Shown: in pieces, positions 36,421 to 46,890 of the stretch
How the letters are laid out: every line of letters begins with the position of its first letter
Numbering within the stretch: position 1 is the stretch's first letter
DNA from: Trametes villosa
Taxonomy: Eukaryota > Basidiomycota > Agaricomycetes > Polyporales > Polyporaceae
Direction of reading: 5' to 3'
Assembly: GCA_002964805.2 (NCBI GenBank)
Contig: PUDQ02000081.1
Coordinates: 62,001 to 126,000 of the forward strand
Length of the DNA stretch: 64,000 nucleotides
Notes under the pieces: model-generated
What the model saw: the letters and a program-made list of their open reading frames with translations, nothing else
Told to the model about the DNA's origin: nothing
The model's database searches: none
Made by a program: the position numbers and the translations under genes

Positions 36421-39189
36421 TCATCCGCGAGCCCCGGGGTGGGACCCGGTGCTCATTGCGGTGGTGGCGCGGCGCTGGTTCAACAGCGCGTTGCCGCAAA
36501 CGTATACCTATAGAAGGGGAAAACATACGGTCATAGCTGGGTGGATGTATACATAGCCCCACTGGCTTGGGTGCCACCGTAAAGCGCGGCTCCCAGACCC
36601 AAGCGGGGATCATGACGGAGGAGTAGGCTAGAAGTATCATCAGTTGTATGGCCCTTGATAGGGAGCTGAACAGGCTTACTGCGCGCAGCACCGAGGATGC
36701 TGCCCACTTCGCCAAGTGGGCTCGCCGCCGTCGGCCGCCGTTAGCGGGCGTGACACTGGTGAAATCATGTCGTTAAACAGCCAAGCTGAAGGGAGCAACG
36801 AGAATGCTTACCCGATCGCGCGACATCGGGGTTTGCTAACAATAGAGAGGAGCTCAGCGATAGGGCACAGCAGAAGACGAGTGGCGTACCGTCGAAGCCC
36901 TCACGAGGACTGCGCGCGCCGCTATAGAGGCGCGCACTGGGGTTGCCTCGGAGGGACTTGAGCTGGCGAGGGCAGGCCGTGGAGGCTCTGAGGAGAGGAG
37001 AGGGAAACCGGGGCCCTTCTTATAGATTTCTGGGCGGGGCGGGCGCTCGCCACGGCCCTCGACGGAACGGCGAGCGCGCCCATCCGCACGGACCCTCACA
37101 AACGCTTCGCCGCATTCGGACGCCCCACGCAGCGTGTCCCTGGCTTCGACGGCTGAGCTTCAAATGGGCGTATCGATGGGGGCGCGTGTCGTGCTTCCGG
37201 CTTGCCCTCCGCGGCCTGGAAGGCAACAGAAACAAAAGGAGGGGTCGCCTCCTCCCGCGATGGGTTAGGAGATAATCAGAAACCCGAGTATCCCACCCTG
37301 CTTCCTGTGGGTAAAGTGCGACGGAGATCACGAAGAAGCACCCCGTCGGAGTCGAGCGTTGTCTTCTGGGCCGGGGGTGCCGGCCGGTTTAATTGCCACC
37401 GAGGTCTGGCCCGACATGCCCTGAGAATCCACTGCATGATATCATTCACAGCGCTCTCCGCAAAGGAGGACACGTAGGGGTCCGCTGAATTTTTGTGGAC
37501 TCAGCCTGGCTGCGCTGGTGGTTTCGAGTGAAGACCGGCGATGATGGAGGCTGAGTTTGAGGTGCGGCGAGCGCCCATCAGCGCTCAGCGGCGGCGAGGT
37601 ATTTGGGCATGTTTGGCGCTGTGTAGGGTCCTTCCCGTTCCGCGCGGCTCTCCCCTTGTTCTCGCCACGGCCGCGTGCTCCTTGCCTGAGGCACCCTTTC
37701 TTCCAGCGAACGCTCTGATAAACTGCTGCGCCCGCCCACGCTGTACTTGGGCTCCCCTCGTGCCAGAAGAAACCCCATTTCTCCAGCACGAGCGGCTGAT
37801 CCTCGGGCCTGCCCCCTCTGGAAGTAGGTGGGCGCCGTCTCTGCGGTTGAGCGGGCGGTGCCCAATTGTCAGAGGCGGAATGCAGACCCTAGGATACCCA
37901 CACGCCGGCAAGGGCACATACATTCCCGGGTGCAGTGCACGGCCTCGCCGGCCCCTCCGTGACGCTTGGCTTCGATACCCCAGGCGCCCGTACGTTGGGG
38001 GTTTGTCGCGGGTTCGAGCGTTCCGAGCCCTCCCCCGCCCCAGTCGTACTGGAGAACCACCAGGAGCCCGTCGTTTCAGCAAATCCCATGACGGAGCTGC
38101 AACCGGCCTCCTTGCCTGCATTGACGCGAGACAGGTGCGAAATCATGATCCGCGACACCACGAAGTTATGTTGAACAATTCAACAGCCGGTCGGTGCGGG
38201 CGACCACTGCCGAACGGTGGCGTATGGTTGTTTCGGGCGATAGCCGTCCACAGCGACGAGGTGTTGTGTGCAGGGCGTTCGCGTGCATTGGTATTGCTAT
38301 GGTTATTGTGGCTAGTGCGTTATCCCGGTCCTTAGACGTGCGCCACCATCCTTGGCGTCGCTTCCTCCAGCAGCATCCGGCGGCTCTTTACCGACTACGA
38401 CCCCCCTCGAGCATTCAGAAATATGACTCAATATGTCCCTCCGTGATGTTGCACCTTGCAGACCTCGTTTTCCTTCTCAAACCGCCGCTCCCTCCGCTTT
38501 GACCGCCGAGACCCGATGTGGCGCATAGCCTCTCGGTGCCGTTCAACGAGGCGCAGTCGACGGCCTTCCAAACCCTCGTACCACGAAGCAGCCCTGAGTC
38601 TCATATGTGGTTGCCATGTCACTCCGTGGAGGGAACCCTCTTCTTCGCTAGGATAGCGGTCAAAGGGTGCAGCGGCGTATTGGTTCAGTCGGCTGAGTCT
38701 CTCGCTCGTCATTAGCCGCTTGTCCCGCTCACCCGCGCGATGTTTTTTTCCTCTGAGATCCATGAGTGTATGCCTGCAACCTCGTTGGCCGACAGAAGGT
38801 GGCTGGCATACCCGCTCTTGACGACAATCCACAGGAGTCTTGTTCCCGACAGCAGGAATTCCACCTGCACTTCATCAGACCAGCTTAGAGGCTTTGACAG
38901 TCGCTCTGCCCATACTTATCCTCAGCCATCGGCAGATGCAGCCGACGTATCGAAACCACCGGCAGACTGAGATCTCTGTGCAAAACGACTATATTTGTGG
39001 CGCAGCCTCACCCTGGTCCTGGCATTGCGTCCGCCGCCATCCTCCGAACGTCCTACTACAGTGACAGAGGACAGGAGAAAGACCAGTATGGTGCATGAGG
39101 GGGCACGGCCACGGGCCACCATCCAATGCCGGTATCGACCGGCGGCGGTTTCGTGCGTGGATGGCGCGGTCGGTGCTAGCGCGCCGGGG

Positions 39190-40280
39190 CGTCGTTTATG
39201 CGCAGAGGGAGGGGGGCGAGTTCCGGAGCCAGTCCGGGATCGCGGTGGGGAGTCCGAGGACTCCACATAACGAGCAGCCTCTGGCCTGAGGTTGCGCGCC
39301 TGGGCACACCTTCAGTGGGGAGATCACTTGCAGGAGAGGGGGGAACTCACTGGATACTCCCGCGAGGGAGTGTTTTGGGTTCCTCATGGACGACGGGGGC
39401 CGGCCTAGCCACCGTATATCCGCAGGATGTTGTAGTCGGCGCCAGCTAGGAAGTGTGGGCCCATTGGCTGGCACTGGTTTGGTTAGTCCAGCGACGGAGA
39501 GTGGTCGTCGCAGGGCTGTGTCTGGCGGGTCGTGATAGCGAGGCGAAAGCGAGGACGGAGTGTGGCGGGAGGCCGAGAATGGGGTGCCACCTGATGACTA
39601 CAAACGGCGTGCAGGCTATACCTGCACCGGGTTCGGACCCCCTTGTCAGATGTTCGACTTCCGACAAGGGGCGGTGGGGGACTCCGCGACTTCTCCCATG
39701 CATTGAAGGCGGCGCGGAGGGGCATCTTCCTCTCCCTCAGAGCGACAGGTCGTGCAAATCTGCCGAGCCGAGTTCGAATCTGGATGACGTGCGTGAGTGT
39801 CTGATGTGAGTCGCTGGTGGAGGGAAAGAACTGACAGGGCGTAAAGGAACGATGACCCCGTCCAGGCCATCTTGGCACGCCTGAACAGAGTCGCGGTGGG
39901 TGCGTCCCCCGCTTCTCGAGCGCCATACGCACGCGCACATATGAAGTCGAGAGCTAGGCTGTGGAGTGTAAGAGTCGTGATTCGAGAAGAGGCGTGCAGA
40001 GAACATACAAGACGCGGGATGATCAAAGTGAGCCTGTCCGGACGGTCTTGCCGCGTCGGAGGGGTCAGGCTCAAGGCTCGCTGGGGAATCGATTTGGGGT
40101 AGCCTGACAACCGGCCTCTCTCCGACTACGACGCGTTTGCAACCGCGTCGTATCCGGTTTGAGGCTGAGAGGATTAACATGAGCCGCGGAGATGAAGCTG
40201 GAAGAGGTCATATACTCACCAGATGACGGTATAACCGTAGCCAATTCCCTAGTGGATGGAGCTCGCGAAGGGGGAAGACG
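39190..40280. mobile_element. 1.1-kb insertion in the left arm, possible non-autonomous element
   Basis: The arms align up to about 39185 (ggtcggtgctagcgcgcc) and again from about 40280 (ggggcatctgccg). In the right arm the two flanks are nearly adjacent (around 55715-55745). The extra DNA has only short frames, a palindromic acgacgcg...cgcgtcgt at about 40119-40150, and no recognisable transposase. Clear terminal repeats or a target duplication were not found, so deletion from the other arm is equally possible. Confidence 0.4.
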
Positions 40281-40379
40281 GGGCATCTGCCGCTCCCAGG
40301 ATAGCGCGGACTTGAGCGCGTGAGATCCTGAGGTAGCCTAGGTAGAGCAAAGACATCGTCAGTACTCGGTCTATGCACT

Positions 40380-40640
40380 AATCGTACCGAGGGTGCTCAC
40401 CAGATGCAGGATGAACGATGAACTAAAGGCCTATCCGAACGCTCTTGTCGATGTCGGAGTGGATAGCCGGAGCAGCGCGAAGCAGCGCAAAAACGACAGG
40501 CCCTAGCACTGGTGCGGCGTATGATATGATGCCGAGGAGCGGCGAGCATTCGCTGATGCCGGGCATGTCGAAAGATGAGCGGGGTGAACAGGATAAACGA
40601 AGAGCCCAAGGAGAGTTGATAATGGGCTCAGGAAGTAGAC
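40380..40640 (-). pseudogene. Gene relic shared by both arms
   Basis: On the minus strand a frame reads FDMPGISECSPLLG, then VLGPVVFALLRAAPAIHSDI, hydrophobic like a membrane-protein exon. The right-arm counterpart at about 55420-55560 keeps GPVVFA and RAAPAIHSDI but has stops and a frameshift. I do not recognise the parent family. Confidence 0.35.
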
Positions 40641-42434
40641 GAAGAAACGTCCGAGGTTGTGAACTTGATCGTGCGCCCACCGAAGCCGCTGGGGTGAGTC
40701 GGGCTTAGGTCGGTGAAGCACACGCGCATCGACGCTCGAACACGCCCTCACTGGATGACGGTGGGCGGCCGCCAGTGCAGAAGGTGCAGAGCGTCGATGG
40801 AGATGATCGAGTCGCCTTGCCGAGAGGTGCACCGCCGGGGAGAAGCGGGGAGACTGGGCGATGTCTGCTTGGCGTACGGCGGGACGTCAGCGAAGGAAAC
40901 GGGTGGCAAAGGCCACGAGCTGCAGTGGTGGTTGAATCCGATGGCGCCGGAGGAGGGGTCGCCAAAGTCTGCCGCATGGAAGAGGGGCCGTACTAGACAG
41001 CGCCCAGAGCGGGAAGGAGACTGTAGCAACTGGCGCGAGAGAGAACACCCCAGTTGCAGTTCGTAGCATTGGACGATCAGACAAGGGCAAGTCGAGCAGG
41101 TGGCAGAGTTCAGCAAGTCCGAGTCGTCGCCGAGAAGAGAACAGTAGGCAAGAAGCCAGTGAGCCAGTGTTAAGACTCGAAGAGCAGTGCTGCAAAATGT
41201 CGCCCGACGGTGAAGTGAACAAGACACAGGCCGCGCCCCAGGGGAAAATGAGGAAGCGGATGGCCGTGGTCTTGAGAACCGATATGACTTGACTCGGCTA
41301 GACCTGAGTGACGGACGAGTAGCAGAACCAGTTGGGCTCTCGAGTGGTGGCAGACCGAAGCTTGCCCTATATGAACGAGGTGCTGGACCGTGCTTGACCA
41401 GATCCCGGCGAAGATGAACGGGGGTCGAGGCTGAGAAGAATGAGCGTGGGGACTCTAATTTGAGGCAATGAACGTACTTTGGGGTGCCTCCAACCCGAAG
41501 GCCTCTGCGACGACCCTTCAAGCTTCATCGACTTTCTTGAACTAGTCGACAAAGCTATCCTCCATACCCTCCGCAGAGCGAGCTATTGAGCTATTGGGGC
41601 TTCGACGAAGGTTGGCATTACCACCACGAACCCCTGTTGCACGTCCCACCGAGCATATGCCGGAAGAGGTGGGCGGTGTCGGAGGCCGAGTCACCTCAGA
41701 CGACACCATGAGCAACGGGAAGAGGGCACGTAGAGAGGCAAGCCTTGAACCAAAGGGAGGGGGATGGTCGCTCGCTAGAAAGAGGCAATGAAGAGCTGAC
41801 GGCCGGAGACAAGAACGATATACCAGGCTCCGGAGGCTGGCAGGAGACGTTACGGTCAGCCACCACCCTTTGGCGGGATGGCCGCGGTTGGATTTCAGTT
41901 CAGACTATCACATTACGCCATCCTCCTAAACTCGGATTACTGTGATGTTCTCGACTAGTCTCTCGTAGGATCTTGTGAGCTCAAGCAAGGATGAGGTAGC
42001 GGAAGCAGCTCAGGTGGGTGGTGGTAGTGGTAGTGGTAGGAGTCGCGACTCTGGCCTGTCTGTTCACGCGCCTCATGAAGGGAATGTACAGACCTCTGAC
42101 CTGGACAAGCGTGTCTATGCGCGTATTTCTGTGCACCCATGCTAGTACACCAGCGTAACCTTCGGGAAACATATTTACATTTTCAGTGCATGCGCACGAG
42201 CAACAAGATGGTACAGTAAGCAGTTGGAACTTCCGGTGGCGACCTAATAACAGCACAACGATGCGGTGGTACAAATACAGTAGCAGTGGTAACGACGAAT
42301 AAACAGATGGGCCCGGTAAATATGCGTCAGAGAGATGTAGTCCGAATCCTAGATGGCAGTGGAGGCAGTGGCGACGACGGGGTGACGGTGGCGATGGACG
42401 AGAGTGTCGAGAGCAGGGCAGAGTACTGCGGGGA
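40641..42434. other. Gene-poor region between the left arm and IRE1
   Basis: About 1.8 kb. A 257-codon minus-strand frame at 40748-41521 is the longest but is low-complexity, has an overlapping rival frame and no recognisable domain. A short ggtggtagtggtag microsatellite lies near 42015. No RNA gene was seen. Confidence 0.5.
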
Positions 42435-45400
42435 TCAGTCGTTGAGCTCGTAGTACGTGCGGAACATGGACTCGGTGCGCAGCGTTGAAGAAGAGATGAC
42501 GCCGTGGACGTGCAGGAAGAGATGGGGGAAACGGCGCGTGAAGTACGCAAGAAAGCCCTCGGGCATCGACCCTAGTAGCCGCTTCACGTTGTCCGGCAAG
42601 TCCTGGTAGTGGTGTTTCTGCACATACCCGTCAGCACACTGTACGCTTCCTGTATGGTGCTTGCGCCCGCTCACCTTATTCCGCAGCGCGCGCAGCAGGT
42701 CCTGCACGGAGCGCCCGTCGTACTTGCGGAACTTGCCCAGGTTCTCGAGGAACAGCTTGTCGAGGCGCGCGGCCCAGTCCGCGCCGACGACGTTGTGCGC
42801 GCCGCGCTCGAGCGCGAGCAGGTTCGCGTCCTTCGGGTCGCGGCACATGATCTCGAACCGGTCCGACGCGTCCTGCAGGAACGTGAGGCGCTTGCCCGGG
42901 TCCCAGAAGTACGGGTGCAGCAGACAGCTCGTGGTGTCCGGCCTGACAAAACGATGAGCTATGCAGTCCCAGATCGAGTGCACGGAGAAGACCGACCTTT
43001 CGTACGCTTCCGGATTGAGCATCCGGGTGATGAGGTCCACGCCCTCGGCGCCCTCCTCGCCAAACCGCTCCAGCCCCTCCAGGTTCTTCGCGTTCTTCAG
43101 GATGTTGAACTCCCGCTCGAACCGGTCGCCGAACGGGTGCGCCCCGTTCGTCAGCACGTAGTAGTACAAGCACCCCAGCGCGAAGATGTCGACCGACTTC
43201 GTGAGGCGCGTCGGCTTGCCCATGGGCGTGCCCGGCGTCGGCGTGCCCACGCTCCCCCGCGACGACTGCGACTCGTCCGAGCCCGCGTCGAGCAGGCTCA
43301 CCTCGCCGCGCAGGATCTCCGGCGCGCGCCACCCGACGGTGCCCGCGGCCATCGAGCCGTGCGCGGTCGGCAGGAAGCTCGTCTGGTCGAACTCGAGCTT
43401 CTTGCAGAGCCCAAAGTCGGAGATGAGCATGCGGTGGCCCGCGTTCTCGCCGACGCCCTTCTTCGCGTACGAGATGAGGATGTTCTGCGGCTTGATGTCG
43501 CGGTGGATGATCTTGAGCGCGTGCAGGTGGCGCAGGCCGGACGTGATCTGGCGCAGCGCGCGCTTCGGCTCGAACGCGACCGCGATGTCGCGGAACTGGT
43601 CCGGGCGCTCGATCACGTCCGCGAGCGAGGCCGGGCAGAGCTCGAGCGCGATGTAGAGGAAGTTCGCGTGCGCTTCCTGGTAGTAGTACCGGATGACGTT
43701 CGGGTGGTCGTCGGACTCCTGCAGGACGTTCACTTCGCGCGAGGCGAGGGTGACGAAGTCGGCCAGCATGCGCTTCACGGCTACCGCTCGCCCCTGCAAC
43801 GAGCCCTTGTACACGACCGTACCATGAGAGCCAAGGCCTGGGGTAGGCGGTCAGAGCTGCACTGACAATTATTATACTGAGTCAACCAAACACTCACCTA
43901 GGACGTCGTTCGAGACAGATAAAGTGGGGACGCTTGCTACAGGGGCCGACGGCGCCAGGACGATAGATGAGGGTGTAGCTTCCTTCAGTGGCCCTGGCGA
44001 ACCGTTCGACTGTCCGTCCGATGAGTTCTTGTCTTCGCCCACTATCTGCTCGACCTCGTCCGCAGGGATAGCAATAGTGACGTTGCCCTTCTTCTTCCTA
44101 CCCCGCTTGCGCCGAATGCCCTTGCGCTTACCAGGGGTATCGAGAGCATCGCCCTCCTTCTCCGTATCCTCAGCATCTGGCCCGTCATTCCCGCCATCCA
44201 TATGTGCAGGTACAGGTTCCAGAGCCTCGGGGTCAAAGAGGACCTTCTTCGCAGGAGCAGGATCGGAGGAAGGTGTGGGAACGTCCTCGGGCGCAATGAC
44301 GTGTCCGTTGACGTCCTTGGTCTCGGAGTCTGACGTGGCCGCAACCGCGCCCTCAGCGCTCGCGTTCTCACCGTCCTGCATAGCCGGAGAGGCTGAAATG
44401 GGCGCGGAGACGGCGTGGGTAGACGGTGGAGCAGGCGTCCCGAGGAATTTGCGCAGGTATACCCAGGTGAGCACCGCGAGCGCGCAGAGCGTGAACGCAG
44501 AGAGCGCCTGCGTCGGCGGGCTCCCGAGCAGCGCAGACGCAGGGTGCGCCCCGGGGCGGGGCGTCTCCGGCACGCTGTCCCACCCAAGCGGTGGCGGGAT
44601 CGAGACATTGCTGTCCGGGAGCGGGGCGTCGGAAGGGTGAGGCTCGTGCGCCGGCGGCACCCCGGGGACATTGCTGTTGTACACCGGGGACGGCTCTACG
44701 GACGGCGCCCCATCGAGGAGTCTGCTGATGCGCGATTGGCTGTCCGAGCCGAGCTTGCGCACGCCAGTGAGGCAGCGGATGTCGGAGGACCCGTTCTTGC
44801 ACGCCTCGCGGAACTTGCGCTCCTTCGCGATGCGCCGGACGCTGTCGAGCTCTGGGGGGAAGTCCTTGCCGTTGTCGTTGGATGAACCCGGGGGCGGGTC
44901 GAGCATGCGCCGGCTGCGGGGAGAGTCGAGGTTGGCGTCGCTGAATACGACGAGTGGGAACCGGTCGGGGCTCATAGCATATAGCGAGCCGGACTCCTCG
45001 ACGAGCCCGACGTATGCCGCGTCGAGGTTGGGCAGCCGGTTGTGCTTCGCCGCATCGGTGAAGTCGACGGAAGGGAGGATGTCCTGTAGACGGGGTTGCG
45101 GCTGCAGCAGGACGAATGGCTGCGAGCGTTTCGGCGTGCGTAGTACATCGAATGTGGCAACGCTGGGTTTGATGATGGGTCAACCTGACTACTGACGCCG
45201 TGCTGGCAAACCACCTACATGGGGTTGGAGAAAACCTGATACCACATGGGGTGTGCGTTCGAGGGAGGGCCAGATGCGTCCGGGCTAGCGGTCTTGAACG
45301 AGATGATCTTGCCAGTGGGGAGTGACTGGATGTATGCATTATCGGCGGTGCGTTGGTATATTGCTTGGAGACCATGATCTTGCTTGTTGGGGCCATACGT

Positions 45401-46227
45401 GGAAAAGGAGAGCTTCTGGACATGCCCCCGCCCTCCGGATGAACCGGCCGGACGAGTATGTATGGATATATGGTAGTCTGCGCCAGTCAGGTTGACCCAG
45501 CAGAGGTACAAGGCAGCGTGGGGTACATACCTGTGCGGCCTATGAACACTTCGTTGGGAATGAATGGTTCTGGAGGAGGTTCTGGACTCTCTAGTTCGTC
45601 GAGATCGACTGGAGGCGGGGTTGGAGTGAGGTCCTCGAACGACATCCACGGACACTCGGAGTCGACGGTCGCCTTGATCCTCCCCGTCTCCAGCTCGATC
45701 AACAGAAGGGACGTCTCCTTCTTCCCCACGAAGACCCGCCTATCCTCATCGCCTGAGAAACTAAAAGGAGACATGTCCACAAGCTGAGACATGGAGAAGG
45801 GAAGGCGCTGCAGTGGGCTGTCCGGGGAGGACATCACGTATATGTCGCCAGATTGGGGTTCAACGACGTAAATCTCTTGCGCAGGGTCGTCCTCGTCGGT
45901 GACATCTTGGTCAAGCTCAGGGTGCTCCGTGCGTACAAGCGGTCCGAAGGCGGCCGGAGCGGCACCAGCGGAGTCGGATGAGGACGCCATGGACCATAGC
46001 GGCGCCCCCGAGGTCCTGTTGAGCGCATGAAGCTTGCCGTCAACCGAGGCGACGAGAACTATGTCGAGCAGCTCGGGGTCATCGTGTCCGCCGAAGACAT
46101 GACCGTCTCGGACGGCATTGACATGGGTAGACAAGTCCTTGCCAGGTGTAGATCGAAGCGAGAGGATTTCGGCGAGACAAGCCCCAGCAGTAGCGAGTAG
46201 AGCCGAGAGGCACGAGAGGGGTTTCAT
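42435..46227 (-). CDS. IRE1: ER-stress sensor kinase/endoribonuclease Ire1
   Basis: Type I ER membrane protein that senses unfolded proteins and splices the HAC1/XBP1-type mRNA. The start at 46227 gives a signal peptide (MKPLSCLSALLATAGACLA). The luminal domain follows (LVASVDGKLHALNRTSGAPLW, DIYVVEPQSG-like, YHISIHT, VQKLSFSTYGPN). One membrane span (LSAFTLCALAVLTWVYL) precedes a charged linker with KRKGIRRKRGRKKKG. The kinase has VVYKGSLQGRAVAVKRML, IIHRDIKPQNILIS, ISDFGLCKKL, GTVGWRAPEIL and SVDIFALGCLYYY. The KEN RNase part includes LTFLQDASDRFEIM, NLGKFRKYDGRSVQDLLRAL, KHHYQDLP and FPHLFLHVH. Introns 42943-42996 (54 nt) and one near 42620-42676 are multiples of three and read through, which would mislead an ORF caller. 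Conserved and single in the window. Confidence 0.95.
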
Positions 46228-46382
46228 GCCATGCAAGGGGGTTATGCCATGCAAAGGGAGAGGTGGTGATGGTGAGAAGCAGAAGCGCTGCACAGCGTAA
46301 AGTCCAGAGCCGCCACAATGGCGCTGCATCTATAGCGGATTGCGACACTGATGTATTTGCTGTAAAACCTGGTGTCTAACAC

Positions 46383-46465
46383 GGCCCAATGGTCTAGTAG
46401 TATGATTCGCGCTTCGGGTTGCCTGAGGTTGCGCGAGGTCCCGGGTTCAATTCCCGGTTGGGCCC
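46383..46465 (+). tRNA. tRNA-Pro (anticodon CGG) with an 11-nt intron
   Basis: Acceptor arms GGCCCAA / TTGGGCC with discriminator C, D-arm TGGTCTAGTAGTATGA, and T-arm CCGGGTTCAATTCCCGG. The anticodon stem CGCGC / GCGCG frames a loop TTCGGG plus T when 11 bases (about 46419-46429) are removed at the canonical 37/38 site. Overall sequence resembles fungal tRNA-Pro. It lies just upstream of IRE1, divergently oriented. Confidence 0.93.
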
Positions 46466-46890
46466 TAACATTTTGTTGCTCTCCCTCGCAGCACTACTGT
46501 AGCACAGATCATCTACCTCGTTACGACGAGTCTCAATACGCTGACCACCACTTATTATTTGGACTCTGGCGCATTCAATCCTTTCTTTTCCTTTCTCCGA
46601 AGACCCGAGTCCGTCCGAGCCTGTCGTGTGCCATAGCACAGCTTTTTATGAGAGCGTCGGTCCGGGACCGGAGGACGATCGAAAGCGGTTCGTACGATCG
46701 TGCCTTGCGCGCCGCGGCGGCCGCGCGCAGTCTCGCGAGAGTGGCCGCTCACCAAATCCTGGCATCTCATCCCGACTCCTTCCCGACCACCACCACCTCC
46801 TCATACCCCACCTCGTCATCATCTCGGACAGCGGGCAGCTCTCGTCCATCTGCTCACCTCTAGCTCTCAAACTCACCTCTTCTGCAGACC
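46466..46890. other. Intergenic region
   Basis: About 425 bases with the tRNA terminator region and the promoter of the next gene. Nothing further was recognised. Confidence 0.45.

Larger units (their letters stand above)
34640..38070. repeat. High-identity, gene-free block of the left arm
   Basis: Starts near the actactcgaaccc at 34655 and ends near accaccaggagcc at about 38060. Differences from 56700-60130 are only scattered single bases, while sequence just outside on both sides is clearly more diverged. Reading frames in it (for example 211 codons at 36080-36715, minus) differ between arms by changes that alter residues freely, so they do not look coding. It contains strong GC-rich hairpins and degenerate internal repeats. 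No transposase, integrase or reverse transcriptase was seen. Confidence 0.75.
30805..40640. repeat. Left arm of a large inverted duplication
   Basis: This segment is homologous, in reverse orientation, to 55340-64000. Corresponding positions sum to about 94,760-94,810 over most of the arm; inside of 39.1 kb an extra 1.1 kb in this arm shifts the sum to about 96,000. It carries ALDH7 (from its second exon), JIP5, a 3.4-kb high-identity block, then progressively more diverged non-coding sequence. The outer end at 30805 is set only by the window end of the partner arm. The inner end near 40640 is where I can no longer follow similarity. Confidence 0.9.

Noticed and set aside
36080..36715. 211-codon frame present in both repeat arms (also 58055-58690)
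   Set aside because: Conserved only because the DNA is; most base differences change the residue, and the opposite strand is equally open, so it does not behave like a protein gene.
34640..38070. Block as an LTR retrotransposon or DNA transposon
   Set aside because: No reverse transcriptase, integrase or transposase motifs, no terminal repeats that I could define, and mirror-image placement in both arms at the same point argues for duplication of the block with its flanks, not two insertions.
39600..39800. tRNA-like B-box sequences (ggttcgga, gttcgaatc)
   Set aside because: No matching acceptor or anticodon stems could be built around them.
40748..41521. 257-codon minus-strand frame
   Set aside because: Ser/Pro/Leu-rich, no domain, overlaps alternative frames of similar quality, and no intron signals connect it to other exons.
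42609..43865. 418-codon plus-strand frame antisense to IRE1
   Set aside because: Exactly overlays the kinase/RNase exons; Arg/Glu/Val-rich shadow composition and no recognisable fold.
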